DNA of 64,000 bases from Chloroflexota bacterium. Lineage in GTDB: Bacteria; Chloroflexota; Anaerolineae; Anaerolineales; Anaerolineaceae. The stretch lies in the NCBI GenBank assembly GCA_004347695.1, contig SLTK01000005.1, positions 1 to 64,000 on the forward strand, given 5' to 3'. The notes beneath the pieces are model-generated. The model saw nothing but the letters and a program-made list of their open reading frames with translations, was not told the DNA's origin and searched no databases. The first letter of the stretch is position 1. Each line of letters begins with the position of its first letter. Shown here piece by piece: positions 47,846 to 58,616 of this stretch. Both the position numbers and the translations under genes were made by a program.

Positions 47846-48724
47846 CTATTTTTCTGCCAATTCGGCGCCGCGCAAGGTATTTTGCAGCAGCATGGCAATG
47901 GTCATGGGGCCAACACCGCCCGGTACCGGGGTGATGTGGCTAGCAACTTCCTTGACCTCGTCATAGGCAACGTCGCCCACCAGGCGGTATCCACTCTTTT
48001 TGGAGGCATCTTCGACACGGTTGATGCCAACATCGATCACCACTGCGCCGGGTTTCACCCAGTCGCCGCGCACCATTTCAGGTCGTCCGACCGCAGCGAT
48101 CAACACGTCAGCCTCTCGGACAATAGCAGGCAGGTCTTTCGAGCGGGAATGGCAGATGGTCACGGTGGCGTCCGCGCGTACCAGCAACAGCGCAACCGGC
48201 ATGCCAACGATGTTGGAACGACCGAGTACCACGGCGTTCACGCCGCGCAAAGTTGGCAATGTTTTTTCAAGCAAATAAATACAACCCGCCGGGGTGCACG
48301 GCACAAAAGCCGGTTCACGACCCTTCTGGGCCAGCCGCCCGATATTGACGGGATGAAAGCCGTCCACGTCCTTATTTAAATTGATGGTATTCAATACCGC
48401 TTCTTCGTCCAGGTGGGATGGCAGTGGCAGTTGAACCAAAATTCCATTAACCCGGCTGTCCTGGTTAAGCTCGCGGACAGCGCTTTCCACATCCGCCTGG
48501 GTGGCAGTGGCAGGCAATTCAACACCAAAGGATTGGATGCCCGCCTCTTCGCAGGCCTTTCGCTTCGAACGCACATACACTTGTGAGGCCGGATTATCCC
48601 CCACCAACACTGTCGCCAGCCCCGGAACCGGCTTTCCAGCAGCCAACCGTTCCGCCACCGAAACTTTTACTTTCGCGCGAACATCTTCAGCAATTGCTTT
48701 CCCATCGATTATTTCTGCAGTCAT
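47846..48724 (-). CDS. folD: Bifunctional methylenetetrahydrofolate dehydrogenase/cyclohydrolase
   Basis: 292 residues. Catalyses NADP-dependent oxidation of 5,10-methylene-THF and hydrolysis of methenyl-THF. Motifs: [14 protein letters not shown] with the catalytic Lys, [20 protein letters not shown], the nucleotide loop [14 protein letters not shown], and [13 protein letters not shown]. The ATG at 48724 is chosen because GGAG lies 6 bases before it; a second ATG four codons upstream overlaps that site. Stands alone upstream of the purine unit; formate or methylene groups from purine breakdown could enter here. Confidence 0.96.
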   Translation of the reverse strand: MTAEIIDGKAIAEDVRAKVKVSVAERLAAGKPVPGLATVLVGDNPASQVYVRSKRKACEEAGIQSFGVELPATATQADVESAVRELNQDSRVNGILVQLPLPSHLDEEAVLNTINLNKDVDGFHPVNIGRLAQKGREPAFVPCTPAGCIYLLEKTLPTLRGVNAVVLGRSNIVGMPVALLLVRADATVTICHSRSKDLPAIVREADVLIAAVGRPEMVRGDWVKPGAVVIDVGINRVEDASKKSGYRLVGDVAYDEVKEVASHITPVPGGVGPMTIAMLLQNTLRGAELAEK

Positions 48725-48957
48725 TTCCCTCTCCATTTTCGATTTTGAAACGGACGTTGAATCGATGAACTCCCCGCTGAACGAGTTGTATAATCATCAG
48801 ACAACCCACATGAAAATTATACTCTGATCTTTGAAAACCGTCCCTCAAACCTGCGGCCTTTCAAAAATATTAATAATAGCGCCCGAAAATAGGAACTTTA
48901 TCCCCTAAAATAGCCTGCGTGTAAGCTATAATGTGGCTACTGGGAGGAATTTCATTT

Positions 48958-50280
48958 ATGAGCAAACTCTGTGTGATTGGAACCGGCTATGTGGGACTGG
49001 TAACCGGCACGTGCTTCGCTGATCTGGGAAGTGAAGTTCACTGCATGGATATCGATGCAAGCCGCATCGAAAGATTAAAACAGGGCATTATGCCAATTTA
49101 TGAACCAGGCCTGGAGCAACTGGTTGCACAAAACGTAAAATCCGGCCGTTTACACTTTACCTCCGACATTAATGAAGCGCTGGAAGGCGCCGATTTTGCC
49201 TTTATTGCAGTTGGCACCCCTTCCGGAGAGGAGGGCGAAGCCGACCTCCAATATGTACGGGTGGCAGCCGAGGCCATTGCTGACCTGGTGGATCACCCAA
49301 TCGTGGTAGTGAATAAATCCACGGTACCGGTTGGCACTGGCGACTGGGTTGCTGACATCATTCGGCGGCGCCGCGGCGGCAAACCGCTGGATTTCGCTGT
49401 GGTTTCCAATCCGGAGTTCCTGCGTGAGGGTTCAGCGATCAATGATTTCATGGATCCCGACCGGGTAATCCTCGGGTCGCTCGACCGTACGGCAGCAACA
49501 AAAGTCGCCCAGTTGTACCTCAGCCTGCGCTGCCCGATCATGATCACCGATTTGCGCACCGCAGAGATGATCAAATACGCATCCAACGCCTTTTTGGCTA
49601 CGCGCATCTCCTTCATCAATGAAATCGCCACCATCTGTGAGGAACTCGGCGCTGACGTTGGCCAGGTAGCCGAGGGGATGGGACTGGATAAACGCATCGG
49701 GCGCTCGTTTCTGGATGCCGGTTTAGGCTGGGGCGGCTCGTGCTTCCCCAAGGATGTCAAGGCATTGGCGCACATGGCGGTCATTCACGGCTCCAACCCC
49801 CAGTTATTGCAGGCCGTGATGGATATCAACCGCAATCAGCGGCGCCGGGTACTGCTGCGCCTGCGAAAAGCGCTTGGCGGGCTGGACGAGAAGGTGATCG
49901 GCATTTTAGGCCTGTCCTTTAAACCCAATACAGATGATATCCGTGAAGCGCCGGCGCTCGAATTGATTCGTTTACTCGAAAATGAAGGCGCGGTGATCCA
50001 GGCTTACGATCCCCAGGCAATGGACAACGCCAGCAAGGTGTTGACAAAGACCCACCTGGTGAAAACCCCCTATGAGGTGGCTGCCGGAGCAGACGCGCTG
50101 GTGCTGGCAACTGAATGGAACGAGTTCAAACAGTTGGATTTCGAGCGGGTCGCCCAATTAATGCGCGGCAAATTGATCCTGGATGGACGCAATCAGTGGG
50201 ACGCTGACCGCCTGCGCGCCCTGGGCTTTACTTATTACGGTATCGGCCGCGGTAACAACGGTAACGGCAACGGGAATTAG
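48958..50280 (+). CDS. ugd: UDP-glucose 6-dehydrogenase
   Basis: 440-residue NAD-dependent enzyme making UDP-glucuronate for envelope polysaccharides. Motifs: [10 protein letters not shown] (Rossmann), [22 protein letters not shown], catalytic Cys in [14 protein letters not shown], and the C-terminal UDP-binding domain ([16 protein letters not shown]). The ATG at 48958 is preferred to one nine codons earlier because GGGAGGA precedes it. A TATAAT at 48927-48932 lies just upstream, without a clear -35. The tail is Gly/Asn-rich ([11 protein letters not shown]). A terminator follows. Confidence 0.95.
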   Translation: MSKLCVIGTGYVGLVTGTCFADLGSEVHCMDIDASRIERLKQGIMPIYEPGLEQLVAQNVKSGRLHFTSDINEALEGADFAFIAVGTPSGEEGEADLQYVRVAAEAIADLVDHPIVVVNKSTVPVGTGDWVADIIRRRRGGKPLDFAVVSNPEFLREGSAINDFMDPDRVILGSLDRTAATKVAQLYLSLRCPIMITDLRTAEMIKYASNAFLATRISFINEIATICEELGADVGQVAEGMGLDKRIGRSFLDAGLGWGGSCFPKDVKALAHMAVIHGSNPQLLQAVMDINRNQRRRVLLRLRKALGGLDEKVIGILGLSFKPNTDDIREAPALELIRLLENEGAVIQAYDPQAMDNASKVLTKTHLVKTPYEVAAGADALVLATEWNEFKQLDFERVAQLMRGKLILDGRNQWDADRLRALGFTYYGIGRGNNGNGNGN

Positions 50281-50301
50281 GATAGTTACCAGGTTAATCA
50301 G

Positions 50302-50330
50302 AAAGGACGGGCTAAAACCCGTCCTTTTTT
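50302..50330 (+). terminator. Intrinsic terminator of ugd
   Basis: AAAGGACGGG (50302-50311), 6-base loop CTAAAA, CCCGTCCTTT (50318-50327), T-run to 50330. It lies 22 bases after the stop and is the near-inverse copy of the terminator at 12756-12785. Confidence 0.92.
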
Positions 50331-50380
50331 AACCCAATAAAAGGCCAACCGGTTCAATACCCCGTGCCAATTCCAAGATC

Positions 50381-50431
50381 GGGCGCGGGGTTTTGTTAAT
50401 CACACACCATAATTTGAAAAACCCCGCGCCC
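50381..50431. repeat. Long inverted repeat in the ugd-uvrA intergenic region
   Basis: GGGCGCGGGGTTTT (50381-50394) is exactly complementary to AAAACCCCGCGCCC (50418-50431); the loop is 23 bases. It lies between convergent genes and may act as a terminator for uvrA readthrough or be a dispersed palindromic unit. Confidence 0.7.
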
Positions 50432-50472
50432 CTACCGACGAGGTATCACATTATGTTGGGGTTAGAGATTCT

Positions 50473-50507
50473 GTAGGTCGAATTGCCTTGCGGGCAATCC
50501 GACCTAC
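50473..50507. repeat. REP-like hairpin beside the uvrA 3' end
   Basis: GTAGGTCG-A-ATTGCC (50473-50487) pairs with GGCAAT-C-CGACCTAC (50493-50507): 14 pairs, one A/C mismatch, 5-base loop. It lies 15 bases beyond the uvrA stop. The GTAGGTCG...CGACCTAC outline is a type often seen as dispersed intergenic palindromes. Confidence 0.65.
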
Positions 50508-50521
50508 GAAAAATCCTGCCT

Positions 50522-53452
50522 TTACGGTTGGGAAGCTAAAGCTGATCCTGCCTCGGGCCAATTAATATGATGTTCCTCGACATACTGACTCAGGAACTGG
50601 CCTGTATAGGAATCCGGGTTGGCGCACACCTCTTCCGGGGTGCCGGCTGCCACCAACAGGCCGCCACGATCCCCGCCATCCGGGCCGAGGTCAATGATGT
50701 AGTCTGCCACCTTGATAATGTCCAGGTTATGTTCAATGATCAGCACCGAGTTGCCGGCATCCACCAACCGCTGGAGTACCTCGATCAGCTTGTGCACGTC
50801 CGCGGCATGCAACCCAACCGACGGCTCATCCAGTACGTACAGCGTGCGGCCGGTCGCCCGGCGCGACAACTCGCGGCCCAGCTTGACCCGCTGCGCTTCG
50901 CCGCCGGAGAGCGTAGTTGCCGGTTGGCCAATGCGGATGTAGCCCAGGCCGACGTCATTCAGCGTACGCAGTTTATTGACAATCGCCGGGAAAGCTGTAA
51001 AAATCTCCAGCCCTTCGCTGACAGTCGTATCCAGTACATCTGCTATGCTCTTGCCCTTGAAATGCACTTGCAGCGTCTCGCGATTGAAGCGCGCGCCGTG
51101 GCAAACATCGCATGATACATAAACATCGGGTAGAAATTGCATTTCGATCTTCAGTTGTCCCTGTCCCTGACAGGCTTCACAGCGCCCGCCGTGGACATTG
51201 AATGAAAACCGACCGGCCTTATAGCCGCGGATTTTACTCTCCGGCAATTCCGCGAACAATTTGCGGATTTCATCGAACATTCCGGTATAGGTGCCCGGAT
51301 TGGAACGCGGGGTGCGCCCGATGGGGGATTGATCGATGTTGATAATCTTATCCAGCAATTCGATGCCTTCGATCCGCTCGTAATCACCGGGGTAAGTGTG
51401 CGCCCCGTTCAAATCGCGCGCCAGAGCGTTGTACAGCACATCCACCATCAAGGTTGATTTCCCCGAGCCTGACACGCCGGTAATGCACACCAGCTTTCCC
51501 AGCGGAATCTTGACATCCAGATCTTTGAGGTTGTTGGCGCGGGCGCCCACCACCCGCAGCGATTTCCCGTTGCCGTTGCGCCGTTTTTCAGGCACCGGCA
51601 CTTGCAGCCTACCTGACAGATATGCCCCGGTTATTGATTTTGGGTTATCGTTAATTTGACCTGGAGTGCCTTCGGCTATCACATAACCGCCATGTTCACC
51701 GGCGCCGGGTCCAAGATCAATGATCCAATCTGCTTCGCGGATGGTCTCTTCATCATGCTCGACCACCAGAACGGTATTGCCAAGGTCGCGCAAGCCCTTC
51801 AAAGTTGCCAGCAAACGTGTGTTATCGCGCGGGTGCAGTCCAATCGAAGGCTCGTCCAATACATACAATACGCCCATCAGGCGCGAGCCAATCTGGGTAG
51901 CCAGCCGGATGCGCTGAGCTTCGCCACCTGAAAGCGAGGCGGCCGAGCGCCGCAGGGTCAGGTAATCCAATCCCACATCGACCAAAAAGCCAAGCCGCGC
52001 GATGATTTCTTTGAAAATGCGCCCGCCAATGGCCAGATCGCGCTCTGAGAGCGGCGAGTCCTCCCCTGCCAGCCGGCGCACCCAGTCCAGGGTGCGCAGA
52101 ACCGGCCAATCGGTTGCGTCGATGATATTTTGATTGTCGACCGTCACCGCCAGCGCCTCAGGTCGCAGCCGCTTGCCGCCGCAGGTTGGGCACGGCCGGT
52201 TGTTCATGAATTCGGTGATTTTATTGCGGATGTATTCCGAATTGGTTTCGCGGTAACGGCGTTCCAGGTTCGGGATCACGCCTTCGAAGGCCATAGTGTA
52301 GGTCGCCTGGCGATCGTCTCTTTCCATGTGCATCTTGACTTCTTCGCCGCCGGTGCCGTACAAAACCTTTTGCAGTTTTTCCGGCGCCAGGCTGCTTACC
52401 GGGGCGTCCATGTTGATGTGGTACTTGGCCGCCACGTTTTTAACCATCTGCCAGTAGTAACGCCCTTCGTCGCCGCGCGTTCCGGACCATTCCAGCGCCA
52501 CAATCGCGCCGTCATTGAGGGAGCGTTCCTTATCCGGGATGAGCAAATCCGGGTCGATTTCGAGTTTGCTGCCAAGTCCCTGGCAGTCAGGGCAAGCGCC
52601 GTGCGGGGTATTGAAAGAAAAAGTGCGCGGTTCGATTTCCGGGAGGCTGATTCCGTGCACCGGGCAAGCCAGGTGCTCGGAATAAAAGTAATCCACCGGC
52701 GGATCAGACGTGACATCCTGAACAATCAGGTAACCCTCGCCAACTTTCAGTGCGGTCTCAACCGAATCGGTCAGGCGCGTTCGCGCTGCGCGTTCATCCT
52801 CGGCGTTTTCCTGAGAGCTGAGAACCAAACGATCCACCACTGCCTCGATATTGTGAATCTTGTAGCGGTCGAGGGTGATTTCCTCATCCAATGAGTACAC
52901 CGTGCCGTCTGCACGCACACGCACAAAGCCGGCTTTGCGAATTTCATCGAACACCGCCTGGTAGGTGCCTTTGCGCCCTCGCACCACCGGCGCCAGGATC
53001 AGCAAACGGGAGCCTTCCGGCTTGTTTTCCAGTATTTCAACGATTTCCTGGGCTGACTGGCGCACTACTTCCCGACCGCAAATCGGGCAATGCGGAATGC
53101 CGACCCTGGCGAAAAGCAAGCGCAGGTAATCGTAAACCTCGGTGACCGTCCCCACCGTCGAACGCGGGTTGCGTGATGTCGCTTTCTGGTCGATCGAGAC
53201 CGCCGGAGAAAGTCCATCGATGGAATCGACATCCGGCTTTTCCATCTGCCCAAGGAACTGGCGCGCGTAGGCTGACAGCGATTCGACGTAACGCCGCTGC
53301 CCTTCGGCAAAGATGGTGTCGAATGCCAGGGAGCTTTTACCCGAGCCGGACAGCCCGGTGATTACCACCAGTTGGTCGCGTGGGATCTCGACCGTAATAT
53401 TCTTAAGATTATGTTCGCGGGCACCAACCACCCGAATAACATTATGTGTCAT
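50522..53452 (-). CDS. uvrA: Excinuclease ABC subunit A (UvrA)
   Basis: DNA-damage recognition ATPase of nucleotide excision repair. 976 residues with two ABC ATPase modules: Walker [11 protein letters not shown] near 33-42 and [10 protein letters not shown] in the second half, signatures LSGGEAQR twice, Walker B YVLDEPS twice. Zinc modules: the first is CPVH...CPDC (one Cys replaced by His compared with E. coli), the last is CEAC...CDVC. Preceded by a LexA-type box and an extended -10. Convergent with ugd, divergent from the MFS gene. Confidence 0.97.
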   Translation of the reverse strand: MTHNVIRVVGAREHNLKNITVEIPRDQLVVITGLSGSGKSSLAFDTIFAEGQRRYVESLSAYARQFLGQMEKPDVDSIDGLSPAVSIDQKATSRNPRSTVGTVTEVYDYLRLLFARVGIPHCPICGREVVRQSAQEIVEILENKPEGSRLLILAPVVRGRKGTYQAVFDEIRKAGFVRVRADGTVYSLDEEITLDRYKIHNIEAVVDRLVLSSQENAEDERAARTRLTDSVETALKVGEGYLIVQDVTSDPPVDYFYSEHLACPVHGISLPEIEPRTFSFNTPHGACPDCQGLGSKLEIDPDLLIPDKERSLNDGAIVALEWSGTRGDEGRYYWQMVKNVAAKYHINMDAPVSSLAPEKLQKVLYGTGGEEVKMHMERDDRQATYTMAFEGVIPNLERRYRETNSEYIRNKITEFMNNRPCPTCGGKRLRPEALAVTVDNQNIIDATDWPVLRTLDWVRRLAGEDSPLSERDLAIGGRIFKEIIARLGFLVDVGLDYLTLRRSAASLSGGEAQRIRLATQIGSRLMGVLYVLDEPSIGLHPRDNTRLLATLKGLRDLGNTVLVVEHDEETIREADWIIDLGPGAGEHGGYVIAEGTPGQINDNPKSITGAYLSGRLQVPVPEKRRNGNGKSLRVVGARANNLKDLDVKIPLGKLVCITGVSGSGKSTLMVDVLYNALARDLNGAHTYPGDYERIEGIELLDKIINIDQSPIGRTPRSNPGTYTGMFDEIRKLFAELPESKIRGYKAGRFSFNVHGGRCEACQGQGQLKIEMQFLPDVYVSCDVCHGARFNRETLQVHFKGKSIADVLDTTVSEGLEIFTAFPAIVNKLRTLNDVGLGYIRIGQPATTLSGGEAQRVKLGRELSRRATGRTLYVLDEPSVGLHAADVHKLIEVLQRLVDAGNSVLIIEHNLDIIKVADYIIDLGPDGGDRGGLLVAAGTPEEVCANPDSYTGQFLSQYVEEHHINWPEAGSALASQP

Positions 53453-53488
53453 AGTTACCCCGGAAATGAAATCGAATATATTTTCTAA

Positions 53489-53517
53489 ATTATATCATAA
53501 CCAACGCAAAATGGAAC
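53489..53517 (-). promoter_or_regulatory. uvrA promoter with extended -10
   Basis: Minus strand: extended -10 TGA-TATAAT (TATAAT at 53494-53489), with a weak -35 GTTCCA (53517-53512) at 17 bases. The -35 lies inside the LexA-type box. Confidence 0.65.
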
Positions 53518-53525
53518 GCCCGTTC
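53514..53525. promoter_or_regulatory. LexA (SOS) operator in front of uvrA
   Basis: GAAC-GCCC-GTTC is a perfect GAAC-N4-GTTC dyad, the core of the Gram-positive-type LexA/DinR box. It covers the -35 of uvrA, where a repressor would block polymerase. Confidence 0.75.
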
Positions 53526-53679
53526 TGCGATAAATTTTAGCAACTTGTAATTCTACCCCAGGTGGTGAGGATTAATCCAGAAGAATTCTGTATTCGGGTA
53601 TGAAATATCCCATTCAGTTTACCCGCTCGATATATAATGAGGCCAGGTTTTTATCCTGCCACCGAACAGGGAGTCTCCC

Positions 53680-55008
53680 ATGGACGAACAACTGCACAAA
53701 AAGGCCATTCGCGCCTGGACGATGTATGATTGGGGCAATTCCGCCTTCGCCACCACTATTATGGCCGCGGTCCTGCCGGTGTATTACAGCTCAGTAGCTG
53801 CCGCTGGCCTGGAAAAGAACATGGCCACCGCCTATTGGGGGTACACGACCGCTTTTGCTGCTCTGCTGGCAGCCCTTATCAGCCCGGTACTGGGCGCGGT
53901 AGCTGACTTCCGCGGTTCCAAGAAAAAATTTCTCACCATCTTCATGGTCATCGGCGTAACCGCCACTGCCCTGCTCTATTTTGTAAGCACCGGCGACTAC
54001 CTGCTGGCTTCGCTGTTATTCATTTTCGGGCAGATAGGCTTTGCCGGCAGCCTGGTGTATTACGATGCCCTCTTGCCGCATGTTGCCCATCCGGACGAGA
54101 TCGACCAGGTTTCCTCGCGCGGTTACGCCATGGGTTACATCGGCGGCGGAGTTCTGCTGGCGGTCAACCTGGCCATGATTCTTTTTGTACCAACCCTCTT
54201 TCCGGAAAGCCAAAGCGACGCTATGACCGGCCTGATGACCCGTCTGACATTCGTCACCGTCGCCATCTGGTGGTTTATATTCACACTCCCGCTGCTGCGA
54301 CATGTATCAGAGCCGGCGCGCCGGATTTTACCCAGCGAGGCAGGTTTCAAACCGCTGGAAGCCAGTTTCAAACGGCTTGCCCAGACATTCAAGGACATCC
54401 GGCATTATCGCGACCTGGCCACCTTCCTGCTGGCCTTCTGGGTTTACGCCAACGGCATCGGCACCATCATCACCATGGCAACGATTTACGGAGCAGAAAT
54501 TGGCCTGGGTCAAACGACTTTGATTGGCACGCTGTTGATGGTGCAGTTCCTGGCAGCGCCTTTCGCCATCCTGTTTGGCAGGCTGGCGCGAAAAATTAGC
54601 GCCAAACGCTCGATCTATCTGGCATTGGGGGTCTATTCCCTGATCTCGATCCTCGGTTATTTCCTGCAGTTCGAATGGCAATTCTGGGTGCTCGGCGCGC
54701 TGGTTGCTACTGTGCAGGGCGGCAGCCAGGCCCTCAGCCGCTCCTTGATGGGGAAAATGATGCCCAAGAGTAAATCGGCTGAGTTTTACGGCTTCTTTAG
54801 CGTCTTCGAAAAATTCGCCAACGTTGCCGGCCCACTGCTCTTTGGCGTGGTATCCACCATCATGGGCGAAAGCCGTCTGAGCATCATCTCGTTGATCGTT
54901 TTCTTCGTTGCCGGCACTATCTTACTGACGCGTGTCAACGTCCAGCGCGGCATCGAATCGGCCGCCGTGGATGAAGAGCAGATGATCACCCAGCCTGCCG
55001 CGGCTTAG
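53680..55008 (+). CDS. MFS transporter, UMF1/Atg22-like family
   Basis: 442-residue major-facilitator protein with about 12 helices. The N-terminal AWTMYDWGNSAFATTIMAAV is the hallmark of the UMF1/Atg22-like group. Characterised relatives in fungi export amino acids from the vacuole; bacterial members are mostly unassigned. GGGAG ribosome site 5 bases before the ATG. It ends 3 bases before the convergent epimerase gene. A TATAAT at 53633-53638 may be its -10, without a convincing -35. Confidence 0.88.
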   Translation: MDEQLHKKAIRAWTMYDWGNSAFATTIMAAVLPVYYSSVAAAGLEKNMATAYWGYTTAFAALLAALISPVLGAVADFRGSKKKFLTIFMVIGVTATALLYFVSTGDYLLASLLFIFGQIGFAGSLVYYDALLPHVAHPDEIDQVSSRGYAMGYIGGGVLLAVNLAMILFVPTLFPESQSDAMTGLMTRLTFVTVAIWWFIFTLPLLRHVSEPARRILPSEAGFKPLEASFKRLAQTFKDIRHYRDLATFLLAFWVYANGIGTIITMATIYGAEIGLGQTTLIGTLLMVQFLAAPFAILFGRLARKISAKRSIYLALGVYSLISILGYFLQFEWQFWVLGALVATVQGGSQALSRSLMGKMMPKSKSAEFYGFFSVFEKFANVAGPLLFGVVSTIMGESRLSIISLIVFFVAGTILLTRVNVQRGIESAAVDEEQMITQPAAA

Positions 55009-55011
55009 GAC

Positions 55012-55422
55012 TTATTTCGCGGTAACTTCGTACAGCTCGACCAACACCCCGCCAGTGCTTTTAGGGTGAACGAAGGCCATTTTTCGACCCGGGAGTTCCA
55101 CCGGCGCCTCATTGATCAGCCGCACTCCCCTGGCCTTGAGATCACTCAGCATCTCGCTGATGTCGTCCACCTCAAAGCACAGGTGATGCATGCCGCCGCC
55201 TTTTTCAGCGATGAATTTGGCCACGCCGGTGTCATCGCTGGTCGGTTTGACCAGTTCGACTTCCGCTTCCCCGACCGGAAGAAATACAACCGTTGATTTC
55301 TGGCCTGGGACGTCTTCGATGTGGTCTACATTGAGCCCAAGGGCATCCCGCCAGAAGATCAGTGAAGCATCGATATCCGGGATTGCTATAGCGACGTGAT
55401 TGATTTTTTTAATGCGTGCCAT
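55012..55422 (-). CDS. mce: Methylmalonyl-CoA epimerase
   Basis: 136-residue vicinal-oxygen-chelate protein interconverting (2S)- and (2R)-methylmalonyl-CoA. Metal ligands: NHVAIAI (His near 8), MHHLCFEV, and the Glu in LVELYEV. The start at 55422 (MARIKKINHVAI) is chosen from the family's usual beginning; the open frame runs 30 codons further upstream, overlapping the mutase end. Directly downstream of the mutase gene, the normal pairing for propionate/succinate interconversion. Confidence 0.93.
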   Translation of the reverse strand: MARIKKINHVAIAIPDIDASLIFWRDALGLNVDHIEDVPGQKSTVVFLPVGEAEVELVKPTSDDTGVAKFIAEKGGGMHHLCFEVDDISEMLSDLKARGVRLINEAPVELPGRKMAFVHPKSTGGVLVELYEVTAK

Positions 55423-55457
55423 CTCACACCCTTTAATTGGAAAAAGTTGGTTGGCGG

Positions 55458-57107
55458 TTAAATCCAGGCGGGGGGTTGATACTCGCCCCAGACTTTTCGT
55501 AACACACCACAAATTTCGCCGAGCGTCAGATCATTCTCGACGCAAGTGATAAACAGCGGCATTAGGTTTTCATGCCCGCGGGCGGTTGTCTCCAGATGCG
55601 CCAGCAGTTCATTGACGCGAACAGCGTCGCGGGTCTGGCGCAGCCTGGACAGGCTGGCCCGTTGGTTATCTTCGATGGCCGGATTGGCAAGTAAAGCTTC
55701 CAGCTCCATCTTTTCCTCGACCTGGAAAGCATTGACTCCCACCACAACCTGCTCTTTTTTCTCGACCGCGCGCTGATAGCGGTAAGCCGAATCCTGGATC
55801 TCGCCCTGCATATAGCCGTTTTCAATGGCAGCCAGTGCGCCGCCCATGTCGTCGATTCGCTTGATATATTCCATGGCGCGGTTGGCAATTTCATCGGTCA
55901 GGTATTCGATCATATATGACCCTGCTAACGGGTCGATGGTATCGGCTACGCCCGACTCGTACCCGATCACCTGTTGGGTGCGCAGCGCCACCCGCACGGA
56001 CTTCTCGGTAGGCAGCCAAAGCGCCTCGTCCATGCTGTTGGTGTGCAGTGACTGCGTCCCACCCATGACCGCAGCCAGTGCTTGAATGGCCACCCGCACG
56101 ACGTTGTTTTCAGGCTGCTGGGCAGTCAAAGTTGAACCGCCGGTCTGAGTGTGGAAACGCAACATCCAGGATTTTGGATCTTTGGCGCCAAAACGGTTGC
56201 GCATGATTTGCGCCCACAGGCGGCGCGCCGCGCGGAATTTGGCCACTTCTTCCAGAAAATTATTATGTGCCGCAAAGAAGAAGGACAACTGCGAAGCAAA
56301 ATGATCCACTGGCAGGCCTGAATCGATGGCTGCCTGAGCGTAAGCAATGGCATCTGACAGCGTGAAGGCCACTTCCTGTACTGCCGTAGAGCCCGCTTCA
56401 CGAATGTGATAGCCTGAGATGCTGATGGTGTTCCAGCGCGGAACTTTTTGCTCACAGTAGTGGAATACATCGGTGATCAAACGCATGGAGGCCGTAGGTG
56501 GAAAAATATAAGTCCCACGGGCAACATATTCTTTGAGCACATCATTTTGAATGGTGCCGCGCAGCCATTTTTCGTCGACCCCCTGGCGGCGGGCAACTGC
56601 GATGTACATGGCCAGCAAAATCGACGCAGGCGCGTTGATCGTCATGCTGGTCGACACTTTGTCCAGCGGAATATCCTGGAATAGTAGCTGCATATCACCC
56701 AGCGAGGAGATCGAGACGCCCACTTTACCAACCTCGCCCATCGACATCGGGTCATCGGCATCGTAGCCAATTTGCGTCGGCAGGTCAAAGGCCACGGATA
56801 GGCCGGTCTGACCCTGCTGCAGCAGGTAACGGTAACGCTGGTTCGATTCCTCCGCGCTGGCGTAACCGGCATACTGGCGCATGGTCCATAAACGGCCGCG
56901 GTACATGGTCGGCTGGACGCCGCGGGTAAAGGGATACTCTCCGGGAAAACCAAGCTGCTCCATATAGTCCGAGGGGGTGGGAATGCCTACCCGCGGGACA
57001 GGAATTTGAGAAGGCGAAAAAAATTCCGGCTGACGTTCCGGATATTTGGAAATCAAAGGGTTGAGTACTTCGTTCTCCCAGCGTTTTCGTTCGGCGTCTG
57101 GATTCAT
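55458..57107 (-). CDS. Methylmalonyl-CoA mutase, catalytic (large-domain) subunit
   Basis: 549-residue TIM-barrel subunit that rearranges (R)-methylmalonyl-CoA and succinyl-CoA. It lacks the C-terminal cobalamin-binding domain, so a separate B12-binding subunit must be encoded elsewhere. Substrate markers favour methylmalonyl-CoA over isobutyryl-CoA: Y79 in MRQYAG and R197 in EYVARGTY, where isobutyryl-CoA mutases carry Phe and Gln. [10 protein letters not shown] and [19 protein letters not shown] are canonical. GGAG ribosome site. Its leader contains a CCCGGC/GCCGGG hairpin (57144-57161). Confidence 0.94.
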   Translation of the reverse strand: MNPDAERKRWENEVLNPLISKYPERQPEFFSPSQIPVPRVGIPTPSDYMEQLGFPGEYPFTRGVQPTMYRGRLWTMRQYAGYASAEESNQRYRYLLQQGQTGLSVAFDLPTQIGYDADDPMSMGEVGKVGVSISSLGDMQLLFQDIPLDKVSTSMTINAPASILLAMYIAVARRQGVDEKWLRGTIQNDVLKEYVARGTYIFPPTASMRLITDVFHYCEQKVPRWNTISISGYHIREAGSTAVQEVAFTLSDAIAYAQAAIDSGLPVDHFASQLSFFFAAHNNFLEEVAKFRAARRLWAQIMRNRFGAKDPKSWMLRFHTQTGGSTLTAQQPENNVVRVAIQALAAVMGGTQSLHTNSMDEALWLPTEKSVRVALRTQQVIGYESGVADTIDPLAGSYMIEYLTDEIANRAMEYIKRIDDMGGALAAIENGYMQGEIQDSAYRYQRAVEKKEQVVVGVNAFQVEEKMELEALLANPAIEDNQRASLSRLRQTRDAVRVNELLAHLETTARGHENLMPLFITCVENDLTLGEICGVLRKVWGEYQPPAWI

Positions 57108-57217
57108 TGAAAGGGCTCCGAATTAAATCCTTGGTTTGAAAGTCCCGGCAGGAACGCCGGGAAATTGCTGCTATTTGATTGATTTCGCGAGCACGAATAA
57201 AACTACTCTAAGATGGC

Positions 57218-57236
57218 AACGATAATGATCGTTATC
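57218..57236. promoter_or_regulatory. Fur-box-like dyad between mutase and antiporter genes
   Basis: Overlapping dyads: AACGAT-AATG-ATCGTT (57218-57233) and GATAA-TGATCG-TTATC (57221-57236), resembling repeated GATAAT hexamers. It lies in the divergent region, so it could serve either gene. The assignment to a Fur-family metal regulator is inference. Confidence 0.4.
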
Positions 57237-57261
57237 AGTATAACTCAAGCAAAAAATAAAA

Positions 57262-57291
57262 TTGAGGGACAAAAATATGTTAAACTATAAA
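57262..57291 (+). promoter_or_regulatory. Probable promoter of the antiporter/PII-like pair
   Basis: TTGAGG (57262-57267), 18 bases, TATAAA (57286-57291). The predicted start near 57298 gives a leader of about 86 nt before the GTG start. Confidence 0.5.
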
Positions 57292-57383
57292 CAATCTTCC
57301 CGAAAATAGTGCAGGCAGATGGTATTGTTCCCGGATGGGGGTCAGGGATCACATGATTGCAGAGATGCTGGAAAGGTTCTTGG

Positions 57384-58595
57384 GTGAGTTCATTCCTTCA
57401 ATTGGCCTTTTTATTGACTTTGATTCTGGTTGCCGCAAAGGCCAGTGGTTACCTGGCAACCAAACTTGGGCAGCCGTCCGTTCTGGGTGAATTGATCGTC
57501 GGGTTGCTGCTTGGACCCTCGCTGGTGAACATTGGGCATTTGCCTTTCATCACCGCCGCTCACGTCAGCGAAACGATATATGAACTGGGCGAGCTGGGCG
57601 TACTTTTATTGATGTTTATTGCTGGATTGGAATTACACCTGTCGGATTTGGCAAAAAACACCAGGGTCGCTGCCTACAGCGGTGTGCTTGGCGTTATCGT
57701 CCCGGTGGGTCTAGGCTTTCTGGCAGGTGAGCTATTCGGAATGAGTCTGGAAAATTCTGTTTTCCTCGGGTTGACTCTGGGCGCCACCAGCGTGAGCATC
57801 TCTGCACAAACTTTGATGGAGCTTAAGGTCTTACGCAGCCGGGTTGGCCTGGGTTTGCTTGGCGCGGCTGTTTTTGATGATATTTTGGTAATTCTGCTGC
57901 TCTCCTCTTTCGTCGCGCTGGCTGACGGCGGTTCCACGCTGCAGATTCTGCTGGTGCTGGCCAAAATGGTCGGGTTCCTGGCGCTTTCCGCTCTGTTCGG
58001 ATTATGGGCCTTACCGCGTTTGACGGTTGCCGTCAGCAAACTGGCCATAAGCCAGAATGTCCTCACCCTTGCGCTTATCATCATGCTCACCTACGGCCTG
58101 GCAGCCGAATTGCTTGGCGGCATGGCTGCCATCACCGGGACTTTTGTCGCCGGACTGATGTTCAGCCGCACACCGGAGAAAACTCAAATCGAAGGCGGGC
58201 TGCGCGCCCTGAGCTACGCATTTTTTGTGCCCATCTTTTTTGTCAACATTGGCCTGTCAATCGACTTGCGACAAGTGAGTCTTGCGGCCCTGTGGCTGAT
58301 GCTGGCGATTACGCTGCTGGCGGTGATCGGAAAAATCCTTGGATCCGGGTTAGGCGCGCGGCTGGGTAAATTCTCGTGGTTGGAATCGTTACAACTTGGT
58401 ATCGGTATGGTTTCCCGCGGCGAAGTTGGGCTTATCGTGGCTTCCATCGGTCTGGCAGCCGGTCACCTGACTGACGATGCCTTTTCAGCCGTGGTCGGCA
58501 TGATTTTAATAACCACCCTGATCACCCCCCCGCTGCTGCGGGCGACATTTAAAGTTGCCGCAGAAAAACCGGCGGAACTTGTGGCTACGGAATGA
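57384..58595 (+). CDS. CPA2-family cation:proton antiporter (KefB-like membrane domain)
   Basis: 403-residue membrane protein of about 12 helices. Motifs: GELGVLLLMFIAGLELH, LGATSVSISAQTL and the ion-site pair in AAVFDDILVILLL. There is no C-terminal TrkA-N domain. Start taken as GTG at 57384 (VSSFLQLAFLL), with AAAGG 8 bases ahead; an upstream TTG gives nine extra unlikely residues. It is 21 bases before the PII-like gene, suggesting that protein replaces the usual cytosolic regulatory domain. K+ or Na+ specificity is open. Confidence 0.85.
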   Translation: MSSFLQLAFLLTLILVAAKASGYLATKLGQPSVLGELIVGLLLGPSLVNIGHLPFITAAHVSETIYELGELGVLLLMFIAGLELHLSDLAKNTRVAAYSGVLGVIVPVGLGFLAGELFGMSLENSVFLGLTLGATSVSISAQTLMELKVLRSRVGLGLLGAAVFDDILVILLLSSFVALADGGSTLQILLVLAKMVGFLALSALFGLWALPRLTVAVSKLAISQNVLTLALIIMLTYGLAAELLGGMAAITGTFVAGLMFSRTPEKTQIEGGLRALSYAFFVPIFFVNIGLSIDLRQVSLAALWLMLAITLLAVIGKILGSGLGARLGKFSWLESLQLGIGMVSRGEVGLIVASIGLAAGHLTDDAFSAVVGMILITTLITPPLLRATFKVAAEKPAELVATE

Positions 58596-58616
58596 ATAGA
58601 CAAAGGAGTGCCCTTC

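Noticed and set aside
55458-57107. Isobutyryl-CoA mutase or ethylmalonyl-CoA mutase
   Set aside because: Tyr79 and Arg197 are the methylmalonyl-CoA mutase residues, and an epimerase gene follows directly.
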